The position numbers were made by a program, and so were the translations under genes. A stretch of DNA of 64,000 bases from Mycolicibacterium iranicum. GTDB lineage: Bacteria; Actinomycetota; Actinomycetes; Mycobacteriales; Mycobacteriaceae. Positions 15,165-23,934 of the stretch are shown in pieces. The stretch spans positions 1-64,000 of the forward strand of contig NZ_LWCS01000035.1 of NCBI RefSeq assembly GCF_001650495.1, written 5' to 3'. Every line of letters begins with the position of its first letter. Within the stretch, counting starts at the first letter, position 1. The notes under the pieces were generated by a model. That model had not been told where the DNA came from, did no database searches, and saw only the letters and a list, made by a program, of their open reading frames with translations.

Positions 15165-16158
15165 CGTCGATTGCCCCTCGAACCACCTCGAATACCCGCG
15201 GATCCCACGTCAGGCCCGTCTCCCAGGGCAGGCCGGCCTCGTTGGAGACGTAGATGCTGTGCGTGTCGTCGAACGTGAACGTCCGTCGGTTCGGAAGCAC
15301 CCGTGCGCTGATGTCGGTGGCCAGGGCACTCCGCAGCGCAACGATGCCGTCGTTGGGCCATACGGTCGGATTCGCCGGGCTCGACGGCGCGGCGAAGCGG
15401 TTGCCGCCGATCAGCGTGACCGGAATCCGGTCCAGCACGCCGGCCTGGTATTCGTTCCACCCGTCGGGGCCCATCAGAAACGCCTGGTTGACCTCGCGCC
15501 CGGATCCGGCCATCAACCGCTCCACTTCGGCTTTCATTCCGTCCATCGCGACTTCGCAGAACTGGTCGCCGAGGCAGTCCGCTTTCGGGGTGACGCCGTT
15601 GGCGTAGTCAGACAGATACGAGCCCTGCCATGGCGTGCCGATCGTCGTCAACGACCTGATGCGGATGGGCGAGCCGAGGCCCTGCAGGACGCGGAATGCC
15701 GCCCGCGAGTACAGCCCGCCCATCGAATGTCCGACGACATCGATCTCGTCGACGCCGTAGCTGTCGTGCAGATGGGTGAAGAACCGGGCGAGATGCTCGC
15801 CCGCGGTGTCGATGCTCCCGGTGGAGTTCACGGTCATGTTCTCGGGCAACGTGATCGGGCAGTTCCCGAAGGAGCCGAAACCGTCCTGGTCGACGACCGG
15901 GCCGCGGCCCGCCAGCGCGGGCGACGTGAATACCCGATAGCCGTGGCCCAGCAGGTCCTGTCGCAGTGCTGTGTCGGTGTTGCCCGCCGCCAGCCCGGAC
16001 GCGCACGCGTCGTCGGGGGTGGTGAACGGGCTCGTCGCGTCTCCGCCTGACACGATGACGACGGCGCGGGCTGTGGGTGGCGGGGCGGCGGCAGCGGTTC
16101 CGGCGCCGAGCAGTGAAGAGGCCGCCACGACGGCGAGGGCGAGCGAAAGTTGACGCAC
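15157..16158 (-). CDS. Secreted triacylglycerol lipase-like esterase
   Basis: The 333-residue product begins with a Sec signal peptide (LSLALAVVAASSLLGAGTAAAA, cleavage near residue 24). An alpha/beta hydrolase follows, with nucleophile elbow GHSMGGLYSRAAF, IGTPWQGS and a candidate His in DDTHSIYVSNEAG. It resembles secreted actinobacterial class I/LipA-type lipases; substrate specificity is not evident. GTG start at 16158 is 3 nt after the stop of the DinB-like gene, so the two are probably co-transcribed. Two Cys pairs (DDACAS, GNCPI, DCLGDQFCEV) may form disulfides outside the cell. Confidence 0.85.
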   Translation of the reverse strand: MRQLSLALAVVAASSLLGAGTAAAAPPPTARAVVIVSGGDATSPFTTPDDACASGLAAGNTDTALRQDLLGHGYRVFTSPALAGRGPVVDQDGFGSFGNCPITLPENMTVNSTGSIDTAGEHLARFFTHLHDSYGVDEIDVVGHSMGGLYSRAAFRVLQGLGSPIRIRSLTTIGTPWQGSYLSDYANGVTPKADCLGDQFCEVAMDGMKAEVERLMAGSGREVNQAFLMGPDGWNEYQAGVLDRIPVTLIGGNRFAAPSSPANPTVWPNDGIVALRSALATDISARVLPNRRTFTFDDTHSIYVSNEAGLPWETGLTWDPRVFEVVRGAIDAA

Positions 16159-16161
16159 GCC

Positions 16162-16761
16162 CTAACGGTATTCGGGGTGGCGGCCCAGATGGCGCAGGAT
16201 CCGCTCCAAGCCGTCGGTGTCGTCAGCCGGGACGGCTCGGGCGAACGGTGAGTTGTCGGTGTCTCGGAATTCGCCGTCGGGCACGCTCATCGCCAACGGC
16301 AGCGCAGCGGCGACGACGTCGGCGGGCAGCGAGAACGGTTGTCCGAGAGCGGCGGCCACATCCCAGCCGTGCACCACATAGTCGACGAAGTGGAACCCGA
16401 TCGCGGTCGCGCCGGGGACTGTGACGTCGGCCCCGAACTCGGGCAACGCGAACGGGGCGTCGTCGATGCCGTCTGCGGTGAACGCATCGAGCACGTCGCG
16501 GGCCGCCGCTGCGTAGGTTCCGGCCGGATCGGCGGCGATGGCCTCGCGGAATGGTGCACCACTCCAGGCGTTGAGATCGGCACCGTCGCCCCGCGCAGCC
16601 GCGGCGAATCCATGGTGCTGGGCGGTCATGTGGATAAGGAGGTCCGCCAGGTCCCACCCGGCGCACGGGGTGGCCAGGGTCAGATGTTCGGACCGGACGG
16701 CGGCGACGATGTCGACCGAGGCGTCGACGGCGATGCGGTGCTGAGCTAGAAACGTAGGCAT
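16162..16761 (-). CDS. TIGR03086/DinB-like mycothiol-dependent metalloprotein
   Basis: This 199-residue four-helix DinB-like protein belongs to the actinobacterial maleylpyruvate isomerase/TIGR03086 group. It has TPCAGWDLADLLIHMTAQHHGF, with one metal-ligand His, and HFVDYVVHGWDVAAALG, with further ligand His residues. Such proteins bind a divalent metal and often use mycothiol. ATG at 16761 is chosen, 6 nt after a TACTAT -10-like hexamer, which suggests a leaderless message; ATG at 16767 is an alternative. It is divergent from a MarR gene and upstream of the secreted lipase. Confidence 0.82.
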   Translation of the reverse strand: MPTFLAQHRIAVDASVDIVAAVRSEHLTLATPCAGWDLADLLIHMTAQHHGFAAAARGDGADLNAWSGAPFREAIAADPAGTYAAAARDVLDAFTADGIDDAPFALPEFGADVTVPGATAIGFHFVDYVVHGWDVAAALGQPFSLPADVVAAALPLAMSVPDGEFRDTDNSPFARAVPADDTDGLERILRHLGRHPEYR

Positions 16762-16812
16762 GTGCATATAGTAATCACACGCATACGAATATAGGGTGCT
16801 TACGCTGGGCCG

Positions 16813-17232
16813 GTGGCGTCCACACCCCGTGCCGACCTGGCGGCGATGCTGGTGCCCCTGGTGCGAGAGCTGATCGCAGCAGAAGAACCGATTCTGGCCA
16901 GGCACGGCCTCACGATGTGGGGTTACGCGGTGCTCTCGACGCTCGACCGCGGCGCGTTCCGCACGCAGGCAGCGCTCGCCGAAGCCATCAACGCCGACAA
17001 GACCCGCATCATCCGTACGCTCGACGAACTGCAGGACGACGGCTACATCGAGCGCTATCCCGACCCCGACGACCGGCGTGTGCGGCTGCTGGCGATCACC
17101 GAGAAGGGGCGCCGGGTCAAGGATGCGGTGCAGGCCGAGATTCAACGCGGTGAGGAACGATGGCTGGGCGAGCTGAGTCCCGAGGAGCGCACCGTCTTTC
17201 TGCGCACGCTGCGGCGTCTGACCCCGGGATGA
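16813..17232 (+). CDS. MarR family transcriptional regulator
   Basis: This 139-residue winged-helix regulator shows TMWGYAVLSTLDRGAF, TQAALAEAINADKTRIIRTL (recognition helix), and the wing GYIERYPDPDDRRVRLLAIT, followed by the dimer-forming C-terminal helix. GTG start at 16813, divergent from the DinB-like gene, the likely target; no convincing palindrome was found in the gap. The next gene, trpS, starts 33 nt downstream on the same strand. The ligand is unknown. Confidence 0.9.
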   Translation: MASTPRADLAAMLVPLVRELIAAEEPILARHGLTMWGYAVLSTLDRGAFRTQAALAEAINADKTRIIRTLDELQDDGYIERYPDPDDRRVRLLAITEKGRRVKDAVQAEIQRGEERWLGELSPEERTVFLRTLRRLTPG

Positions 17233-17265
17233 CGGCGCGGAGGCCAGTGGAAAGATGGTCTCACC

Positions 17266-18279
17266 ATGAGCAACACACCCAGGCCCGTCGTCTTCTCGGG
17301 CGCACAACCGACGTCTGACTCGCTGCATCTGGGAAATGCGTTGGGCGCGGTCAGCCAGTGGGTGAGCCTGCAGGACGGCTACGACGCCTACTTCTGCGTC
17401 GTCGACCTGCACGCGATCACGGTTCCGCAGGACCCCGTGACGCTGCGCAGACGCACCCTCGTCACAGCGGCCCAGTATCTCGCGTTGGGGATCGACCCGG
17501 CGCGGGCGACGGTCTTCGTGCAGAGCCACGTCCCCAGCCACTCCGAATTAGCTTGGGTGCTGGGGTGTTTCACCGGCTTCGGCCAGGCATCGCGGATGAC
17601 GCAGTTCAAGGACAAATCGCAGAAGCAGGGGCCCGAGGCCACCACGGTGGGGCTGTTCACCTATCCCGTCCTGATGGCGGCCGACGTTCTGCTCTACGAC
17701 ACCGAGCTCGTGCCCGTCGGCGAGGACCAGAGGCAGCACCTGGAGCTGGCCCGCGACGTGGCGCAACGCATCAACGCCCGATTCCCCGACACCTTCGTGG
17801 TGCCCGAGGCCATGATCCCCAAGGCCACGGCGAAGATCTACGACCTGCAGGATCCGACGGCGAAGATGAGCAAGTCCGCCGAATCCGACGCGGGCCTGAT
17901 CAGCCTGCTCGACGATCCGGCCAAGACCGCCAAGAAGATCCGCGCCGCGGTCACCGACAGTGAGCGCGAGATCCGGTTCGACCGCGAGACAAAGCCCGGC
18001 GTGTCCAACCTGCTCACCATCCAGTCGGCGGTGACGGGCGCCGAGGTCGACAAGCTCGTCGACGGATATGCCGGCCGCGGCTATGGAGACCTGAAGAAGG
18101 AGACCGCCGAGGCCGTCGTCGAATTCGTCACACCGATCAAGGCCAGGGTCGACGAGTTACTCAGTGACCCGGCAGAACTCGAGGGCGTGCTGACCACGGG
18201 AGCGCAGCGGGCCCGCGAGGTGTCTGGGGAAACGTTGCGCCGGGTATATGACCGGCTAGGGTTCCTAGCGTCTCAGTAG
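17266..18279 (+). CDS. trpS: Tryptophanyl-tRNA synthetase
   Basis: This 337-residue class Ic aminoacyl-tRNA synthetase charges tRNA-Trp. The HIGH motif appears as HLGN near residue 22 after FSGAQPTSDSL. Tryptophan-site motifs ADVLLYDTELVPVGEDQRQH are present, and the ATP loop is AKMSKS (K200-S204). Length is normal. ATG at 17266. The next gene follows 16 nt after its stop. No T-box or upstream tRNA-like element is seen. M. tuberculosis trpS (Rv3336c) is likewise next to a YihY-type gene. Confidence 0.96.
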   Translation: MSNTPRPVVFSGAQPTSDSLHLGNALGAVSQWVSLQDGYDAYFCVVDLHAITVPQDPVTLRRRTLVTAAQYLALGIDPARATVFVQSHVPSHSELAWVLGCFTGFGQASRMTQFKDKSQKQGPEATTVGLFTYPVLMAADVLLYDTELVPVGEDQRQHLELARDVAQRINARFPDTFVVPEAMIPKATAKIYDLQDPTAKMSKSAESDAGLISLLDDPAKTAKKIRAAVTDSEREIRFDRETKPGVSNLLTIQSAVTGAEVDKLVDGYAGRGYGDLKKETAEAVVEFVTPIKARVDELLSDPAELEGVLTTGAQRAREVSGETLRRVYDRLGFLASQ

Positions 18280-18295
18280 CCACACAGGGGGTCGG

Positions 18296-19336
18296 ATGAC
18301 AGCGCAGCCCGCGGCGACCGACCCCGCCGACAAGCCGGGCATCCTCGACAGGTTGCGGGCACGGATGCCGTGGTTCGACCACGTCATGCGCGCCCAGGGG
18401 CGCTACAACGACTGCAAGGGCGACTTCTACGCCGCGGGCATCACGTACTACACCATCTTCGCGCTGTTCCCTTTGCTCATGGTCGGATTCGCGATCGCCG
18501 GCTTCGTGCTGGCCAACCAGCCCGAACTGCTCGACGACGTGGAGGGGCGAATCCGCACGACGTTCACCGGAGATCTCGGCCAGCAGGTCATCACCCTGAT
18601 GGATTCGGCGATCGAGTCGCGCAGCACTGTCGGCGTCATCGGACTGGCCACCGCGGCGTGGGCCGGCCTCGGTTGGATGGCGAATCTCCGTGAGGCCCTG
18701 AGCCAGATGTGGGGCAGGTTCCGCGACGAGGCCCCCGGCTTCATCCGAACGAAGCTCTCGGACCTCGGTGCACTGCTGTCGACGTTCCTGGCCATCGTGC
18801 TCACCTTGGCGCTGTCCGCGCTGGGCAACTCGTCGGTGATGGAAAACCTGTTGAACTGGTTGGGTTTTCCGGATTCGCCGGTCCTGTCGGTGGTGCTGCG
18901 GATGGCCTCGATCGCGGTGTCGCTCCTGGTGTCGTGGCTGTTGTTCACATGGATCATCGCCAGGCTGCCCAGGGAATCGATCAGCTTCCGTAGCAGCGTG
19001 CGTGCTGGGTTGCTCGCCGCTGTCGCGTTCGAGGTGTTCAAGTTGGTCGCGTCGATCTACTTGCGGTCGGTGCTGACCGGGCCGGCCGGTGCGACGTTCG
19101 GCCCGGTGCTCGGCCTGATGGTGTTCGCCTACATCACGTCTCGGCTCATCCTGTTCTCGACGTGCTGGGCGGCGACGACGCCGGAGAACATACGTGAGGA
19201 CGAGGTTCCGGCGCCGCCGCCAGCGATCATCAACAACCGCATCGTTGCCCGGCCGGGTCTGCCGATCTGGCAAGCTGTCACCGCAGCCGCACTGGGAGCG
19301 CTTGGTGCGCTGAGCTTTTCGCGACGTAAGCGCTAG
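18296..19336 (+). CDS. YihY/BrkB-type inner membrane protein (Rv3335c-like)
   Basis: The 346-residue protein belongs to the YihY/UPF0761 family. It has the N-terminal AAGITYYTIFALFPLLMVGFAI, WAGLGWMANLREALSQMW and LLAAVAFEVFKLVASIYLRS, with about six membrane spans and a hydrophobic C-terminal helix just before the stop. Although once called RNase BN, the family is now regarded as a transporter or membrane protein of unknown substrate. ATG at 18296, probably co-transcribed with trpS. Its stop overlaps the convergent dacB1 gene by 4 bp. Confidence 0.92.
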   Translation: MTAQPAATDPADKPGILDRLRARMPWFDHVMRAQGRYNDCKGDFYAAGITYYTIFALFPLLMVGFAIAGFVLANQPELLDDVEGRIRTTFTGDLGQQVITLMDSAIESRSTVGVIGLATAAWAGLGWMANLREALSQMWGRFRDEAPGFIRTKLSDLGALLSTFLAIVLTLALSALGNSSVMENLLNWLGFPDSPVLSVVLRMASIAVSLLVSWLLFTWIIARLPRESISFRSSVRAGLLAAVAFEVFKLVASIYLRSVLTGPAGATFGPVLGLMVFAYITSRLILFSTCWAATTPENIREDEVPAPPPAIINNRIVARPGLPIWQAVTAAALGALGALSFSRRKR

Positions 19337-20559
19337 CGGGCCGGGCGCCGGTTCAGTGCCCGCGCGCCCATGATGAGGCTGAACACGACGACCGCACCGA
19401 TGACGGCGACGCCGATCCGGACCGGCATCGCGTCGACGTCGGGGAGCGCGGCGTTGGCATTCGTCTTGGTCGCCGATGTCGCTGCGGCAGCGTCCGCATC
19501 GGTGCCGCGCAGCGACGGATCGGGCTCGACGAGCGTGCCGACCTTGGTGCCGGGAGGGGACGCGAAGCCGTAGTCGAGCAGGCGCGCAGCCTGCTCCCAC
19601 GGAGCGATCGGCTGCCGGGTGCCGCGCATCAGGACCGCGACCAGTCGGCGTCCGTCGCGGTTGGCGGCGCCGACGAATGTCTGGCCGGCGTCGTCGGTGT
19701 AGCCGGTCTTGCCGCCCATCGCCCCGGGATAGTTGGCCAGCAGCTTGTTGTCGTTCTCGATCGGATAGCCGGCTCCGTCGCGGCCGGGGAACTCCGATGC
19801 ACGTGTGGCGACGATGTCGGTGAAGACCGGGTTCTGCCATGCGTATCGGTAGAACAGTGCGATGTCGTAGGCGGATGTGCTCATGCCCGGACCGTCGAGC
19901 CCGGACGGGGTGGCGACCCTGGTGTCTTTTGCGCCCAGCTTGCCTGCCAGCACGTTGAGCTTGTTCAACGTGGTCTGCATGCCACCCATCTGCATGGCAA
20001 GCGCGTGGGCGGCGTCGTTGCCGGAGTACATGAGCAGCCCGTGTAGCAGGTCGTTGACGGTGTACACGCCGCCCTCGCCGACGCCGACCTTGGTGCCTTC
20101 CTGCGCGGCGTCCTCCGCGGTACCCGGGACCGTCTTCATCAGCGGCAGATCCGTGATCGCCTGCATCGCGGTCAGTACCTTGATGATGCTGGCGGGTCGG
20201 TGCCTGCCGTGCGGGTCGCGGGCGGCGATGACGTCGCCGGTGTCGAGGTCGGCGACCAGCCATGCTTCGGCGGAGACATCGCCGGGCGCCGGCGGTGCCC
20301 CTGGTGCGGTGATGACGCCGCAACCGGCCATCGCGTCGCCGCCCATCGGCGTCGCGGGAACCGGAAGCGGTCCGGGGGTCGGGTCGCCCGGCTTGGGGAC
20401 TTCGGACGCGTCGACCGCAGGCGGCGTCGACACCCGGTACGGGCACGTGTTGGCGTCGACCGCCGGGTCGGGTTGAGCGGCCGCGGTCGGCGCCAGTGCC
20501 AGCATCGACGCTATGACCAGCGCGGATGCCCGCGTCAAGACAGTCCGTGTGGTGCCCAT
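19333..20559 (-). CDS. dacB1: D-alanyl-D-alanine carboxypeptidase DacB1 (penicillin-binding protein)
   Basis: This 408-residue peptidase S11 protein trims the terminal D-Ala of peptidoglycan stem peptides. A signal peptide (about residues 1-28, ASALVIASMLALAPTAAAQ) is followed by a Pro-rich segment. The catalytic motifs are SIIK (S124, K127), YSGN and GGKTGYTDDAG, and a C-terminal membrane anchor (IGVAVIGAVVVFSLIMGA) holds it on the outer face of the membrane. ATG at 20559 gives the signal peptide; the open frame extends further without support. M. tuberculosis Rv3330 has the same layout. Confidence 0.94.
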   Translation of the reverse strand: MGTTRTVLTRASALVIASMLALAPTAAAQPDPAVDANTCPYRVSTPPAVDASEVPKPGDPTPGPLPVPATPMGGDAMAGCGVITAPGAPPAPGDVSAEAWLVADLDTGDVIAARDPHGRHRPASIIKVLTAMQAITDLPLMKTVPGTAEDAAQEGTKVGVGEGGVYTVNDLLHGLLMYSGNDAAHALAMQMGGMQTTLNKLNVLAGKLGAKDTRVATPSGLDGPGMSTSAYDIALFYRYAWQNPVFTDIVATRASEFPGRDGAGYPIENDNKLLANYPGAMGGKTGYTDDAGQTFVGAANRDGRRLVAVLMRGTRQPIAPWEQAARLLDYGFASPPGTKVGTLVEPDPSLRGTDADAAAATSATKTNANAALPDVDAMPVRIGVAVIGAVVVFSLIMGARALNRRPAR

Positions 20560-20665
20560 CGTCTGCGCAGAGTAGGCGATCGGCGGGGTTGGGTCCGGGA
20601 GCCACGCGGTGACTGGTGTGGTCAGAGTTTCAAATGTGACTCGCGGGGGTAGCGCCGCGCCCGGC

Positions 20666-20720
20666 GGAATCGCATTCCGGCAGGCCTGCACTCGCAAGTC
20701 GCCTGCTGGAATGCAGTTCC
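20666..20720. repeat. Long intergenic palindrome, GGAATGCAGTT family, copy 1
   Basis: Two 20-bp arms, GGAATCGCATTCCGGCAGGC and GCCTGCTGGAATGCAGTTCC, are reverse complements at 17 of 20 positions around a 15-nt loop. The right arm with flank reads TGGAATGCAGTTCCGG, one base different from TGGAATGCAGTTTCGG in the element at 29671-29731. It lies between divergent dacB1 and metallophosphoesterase genes, so a pure terminator role is less obvious for this copy. Confidence 0.65.
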
Positions 20721-20780
20721 GGAGCAGGTGGTTAGCCCAGCTAGGCTGGTGATTTCCTGTGAGCCGCGTGAAGGGCGTGC

Positions 20781-21986
20781 ATGTTCATTCTTGTTCTCGG
20801 TTCGGTTCTCTTGCTGATGCACGCCTTCATCTGGAAACGAATGGTCAGGGACACCACGCGTCCCGGCCGTTCCCGGCGGCTGCTGTCCGCGCTCGTGGCG
20901 GCGTTGATGCTGCTGCTGATCGCCACGCTGTTCGTCCCCCGCTTCTTCGGTGTCGAGGAAGCGGGGTGGTTCGCGTGGCCGGGCTATCTGTGGTTCGGGT
21001 TGCTGGCGTATCTGTTCCTCGCATTGCTCGTCCTCGAACCGGTGCGGCTGATTTTGCGCCGATGGGTCAAGCGCGGTGCCGGGCAGAGGACGCAAACGGC
21101 GGCCACCGACCCTGAGGCACCCGAGACATCCGGCGCGTCGGAGCGGCCCGCTGTCGACCGGCGAATGTTCTTGGCACGCACCGCCGCGGTGACCGCCGGC
21201 GTGGCCGCGGTCGGAGTGACCGGGTTCGGCGCTGCCCGCGCTCTCGGGCCGCCCGACGTGCTTCGCATCCCGGTGCGGCTGCGGCGCCTGGATCCGGCGT
21301 TCAACGACTTCCGCATCGCGGTGGTGTCCGACATCCACCTTGGTCCGCTGCTGGGGCGTGCGCACACCGAACGGATCGTTCGGATGATCAACGAGACCGA
21401 ACCCGACCTGGTAGCCGTCGTCGGCGACCTGGTGGACGGCACAGTCGAGGAACTCGGGCCGGCGGCCGAACCACTGCAGGATCTGGTGACGCGGGAAGGC
21501 GCGTTCTTCGTCACCGGCAACCACGAGTACTTCGTCGACGACACCGCCTCGTGGATCCGGGAGCTTGAACGGTTCGGTCTCGATGTGCTGCGCAACGAGA
21601 ACACACGGATCGCGAGGGGCGGCGCCGCGTTCGATCTGGCCGGGGTCAACGACGTGTCCGGCGGGGAACGAAACGATCCGCCGGACTTCGACCGAGCGCT
21701 GTCCGGTGTGAACCCGGACGGTCCGACCGTACTGTTGGCCCACCAGCCGATCCAGGTCAACGAGGCCGCTGGGCACGGGGTCGACCTGCAGCTGTCCGGT
21801 CACACCCACGGCGGCCAGATGTGGCCCTTTCACTACGCCGTCGGGCTGGCTCAGCCGTCGCTGGCCGGACTGTCGACAGTTCAGGACACTCAGCTCTACG
21901 TCTCCCGTGGAGCGGGGTTCTGGGGTCCGCCCGTGCGGGTGGGGGCCCCGCCCGACATCAGCGTGATCGAACTTGTCGGTGGCTGA
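20781..21986 (+). CDS. Membrane-anchored metallophosphoesterase
   Basis: The 401-residue protein has three or four N-terminal membrane spans (MFILVLGSVLLLMHAF, LLSALVAALMLLLIATLF, LWFGLLAYLFLALLVL) and a Tat-like RRMFLARTAAVTAG segment near residue 130. A calcineurin-like phosphoesterase domain follows, with the metal-binding motifs VVSDIHLG, VGDLVDG, TGNHEYF and LSGHTHGGQMWP. It resembles YkuE/YaeI-type phosphodiesterases. The catalytic domain probably faces outward, but topology is inferred. ATG at 20781. Substrate unknown. Confidence 0.9.
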   Translation: MFILVLGSVLLLMHAFIWKRMVRDTTRPGRSRRLLSALVAALMLLLIATLFVPRFFGVEEAGWFAWPGYLWFGLLAYLFLALLVLEPVRLILRRWVKRGAGQRTQTAATDPEAPETSGASERPAVDRRMFLARTAAVTAGVAAVGVTGFGAARALGPPDVLRIPVRLRRLDPAFNDFRIAVVSDIHLGPLLGRAHTERIVRMINETEPDLVAVVGDLVDGTVEELGPAAEPLQDLVTREGAFFVTGNHEYFVDDTASWIRELERFGLDVLRNENTRIARGGAAFDLAGVNDVSGGERNDPPDFDRALSGVNPDGPTVLLAHQPIQVNEAAGHGVDLQLSGHTHGGQMWPFHYAVGLAQPSLAGLSTVQDTQLYVSRGAGFWGPPVRVGAPPDISVIELVGG

Positions 21987-22120
21987 GGTTTACATGTGCA
22001 TCTGAGGGGGCATTTCTAAGCAACTTCACGGTCAATCCTGGTCATCACGCTCAGGAGAGGCCAGCACCCTTAGAGAACACAGCGTTGCATAAGACACAGC
22101 GTTCAATGAGAGGGGCTTGG

Positions 22121-22273
22121 ATGATGACGGAAACAGGCGCCGTTGTTGTTCGACTCGACACCCATCCGGCGTGGAAAGCCGCCGAGCGGCGCTCCCGCGA
22201 ACGTGAAGAAGCGATGCGACGGCATCCGGCTTTTCAGTCCCGCACGCTGAATCCACCTCTCAAGGTGGTCTAG
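22121..22273 (+). CDS. Small basic protein, unknown function
   Basis: A 50-codon frame opens at ATG 22121 behind GAGAGGGG, a good ribosome site, and is followed within 10 nt by a perfect stem-loop terminator. The product is highly charged with a helical middle (HPAWKAAERRSREREEAM), and has no signal peptide or membrane span. I do not recognise it. The ribosome site, dedicated terminator and 130-bp leader region (21987-22120) favour a real gene over a chance frame. ATG at 22106 in the same frame lacks a ribosome site. Confidence 0.6.
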   Translation: MMTETGAVVVRLDTHPAWKAAERRSREREEAMRRHPAFQSRTLNPPLKVV

Positions 22274-22282
22274 CCGCGCGGA

Positions 22283-22312
22283 AGGGGCGCCCCTGGTGGT
22301 GGGGGCGCCCCT
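22283..22312. terminator. Bidirectional hairpin terminator
   Basis: Arms AGGGGCGCCCC and GGGGCGCCCCT form a perfect 11-bp stem with an 8-nt loop, followed by TCTTCGTGT. It lies between the small protein gene and the convergent acyl-CoA synthetase gene, so it can serve both strands. Confidence 0.8.
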
Positions 22313-22320
22313 CTTCGTGT

Positions 22321-23934
22321 CTACAGCCCGAGCAGGCGCGCGCTCACCTCTCTCATCTCGACCTTTCGGATCTTGCCCGTGACGGTCATCGGGAACTCGT
22401 CGACGACATGCACGTAGCGGGGAATCTTGTAGTGGGCGAGCTTGCCGTGGGCGAATTCGCGAAGCGCGGCAGCGTCCAGTGCGTCGCGGCCCGGCCGCAT
22501 CCGGATCCAGGCACACAGCTCTTCGCCGTACTTCTCATCGGGCACACCGATCACCTGGGCGTCCTCGATGTCGGGGTGGGTGTAGAGGAACTCCTCGATC
22601 TCCCGCGGATAGATGTTCTCGCCGCCGCGGATCACCAGATCCTTGATGCGGCCGACGATGTTGCAGTACCCGTCGGCACGCATCACCGCCAGGTCCCCGG
22701 TGTGCATCCAGCCGTCGGCGTCGATGGCCTCGGCGGTCTTCTCCTCGTCCTGCCAGTACCCCAGCATCACCGAATAGCCTCGCGTGCAGAACTCACCCGG
22801 GCTGCCCCGCTCGACGACCTCGCCGGTGTCCGGGTCGACGATCTTGATCTCCACATGAGGATGAACACGACCGATCGACGATGTGCGCCGCTCCAGGTCG
22901 TCGTCGAACAAGGTCTGGCACGACACCGGTGACGTCTCGGTCATGCCGTACGCGATGGACATCTCGGTCAGGTGCATCTCCTCGATGCAGCGCTTCATCA
23001 CCTCGACGGGGCACACGGCACCCGCCATGATGCCGGTGCGCAGCGACGACAGATCGCGTTGCGGGAAGTCGGCGTGGTTCTGCATCGCGATGAACATTGT
23101 GGGCACACCGTAAAGCCCTGTGCACCTTTCCTTTTCGATGGTGAGCAACGTCAGTCCGGCGTCGAAGGCCGGCGCCGGGATCACCATCGTCGCGCCGTGT
23201 GTCGTGCAACCCAGATTGCCCATCACCATGCCGAAGCAGTGGTAGAAGGGCACCGGGATGCACAGTCGGTCCCCGGGGCCGAAGCGGATCTGCTCGGTGA
23301 CGAAGAAGCCGTTGTTGAGGATGTTGCGGTGCGACAGCGTCGCACCCTTCGGGAATCCCGTGGTGCCCGAGGTGTATTGGATGTTGATCGGGTCGGTGTT
23401 CGACAACTCGGCGCTCCGCGCGCGCAGCGCGCGGTCATCGACACCGTCGGCCCCGATGGCCAACGTCTCCCAGTCGTCGGTGCCGAGGAACAGAACGCGT
23501 TGCAGCGCAACGACATCAGATCGCACCTCGTCGACCATGGCGATGTAGTCCGACGTCTTGAATCGCGTGGCCGAGATGAGGGTCGAGACCCCGGACTGGT
23601 CCAGCACGTACCGCAGCTCGTGCGTCCGGTACGCGGGGTTGATGTTCACCAGGATCGCACCGATCTTCGCGGTCGCGTACTGGACGATCGTCCACTCCGG
23701 ACAATTCGGCGCCCAGATGCCTACCCGGTCTCCGCGTTCGATTCCCAGCGCCATCAAACCTTTTGCCACCGTGTCGATCTCGGCATCGAGTTCGGCGTAG
23801 GTCCAGCGCCGTCCGCTGGGGGCGTCAACCAGTGCCTCGTGGTCGGGATAGGCTGCGGCGATCCTCTCGAAGTTGGCCCCGATGGTCTCCTCGAGAATCG
23901 GGGTCTCCGTGGGGCCCGCGTCATAGGACTTCAT
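22321..23934 (-). CDS. Fatty-acyl-CoA synthetase, FadD35-like AMP-binding protein
   Basis: This 537-residue ANL-superfamily enzyme activates a carboxylic acid to acyl-AMP and acyl-CoA. Motifs are the phosphate loop YTSGTTGFPKG, the aryl/acyl pocket PFYHCFGMVMG, AYGMTETSP, GWMHTGDLAVM and the hinge/catalytic region GRIKDLVIRGGENIYPREIE with the terminal Lys in TVTGKIRKVEM. Length is normal for medium/long-chain FadD. ATG at 23934 overlaps the stop of the upstream synthetase gene (ATGA), so the pair is translationally coupled. The frame continues to 24150 only by chance. Chain-length preference is not readable. Confidence 0.92.
   Translation of the reverse strand: MKSYDAGPTETPILEETIGANFERIAAAYPDHEALVDAPSGRRWTYAELDAEIDTVAKGLMALGIERGDRVGIWAPNCPEWTIVQYATAKIGAILVNINPAYRTHELRYVLDQSGVSTLISATRFKTSDYIAMVDEVRSDVVALQRVLFLGTDDWETLAIGADGVDDRALRARSAELSNTDPINIQYTSGTTGFPKGATLSHRNILNNGFFVTEQIRFGPGDRLCIPVPFYHCFGMVMGNLGCTTHGATMVIPAPAFDAGLTLLTIEKERCTGLYGVPTMFIAMQNHADFPQRDLSSLRTGIMAGAVCPVEVMKRCIEEMHLTEMSIAYGMTETSPVSCQTLFDDDLERRTSSIGRVHPHVEIKIVDPDTGEVVERGSPGEFCTRGYSVMLGYWQDEEKTAEAIDADGWMHTGDLAVMRADGYCNIVGRIKDLVIRGGENIYPREIEEFLYTHPDIEDAQVIGVPDEKYGEELCAWIRMRPGRDALDAAALREFAHGKLAHYKIPRYVHVVDEFPMTVTGKIRKVEMREVSARLLGL

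Noticed and set aside
16762..16812. MarR operator between the DinB-like and MarR genes
   Set aside because: Only a direct GCATA repeat is visible; no convincing inverted symmetry.
18161..20605. 814-codon minus-strand frame across trpS, YihY and dacB1
   Set aside because: Spans three real genes in a shadow frame and has no domain-like sequence.
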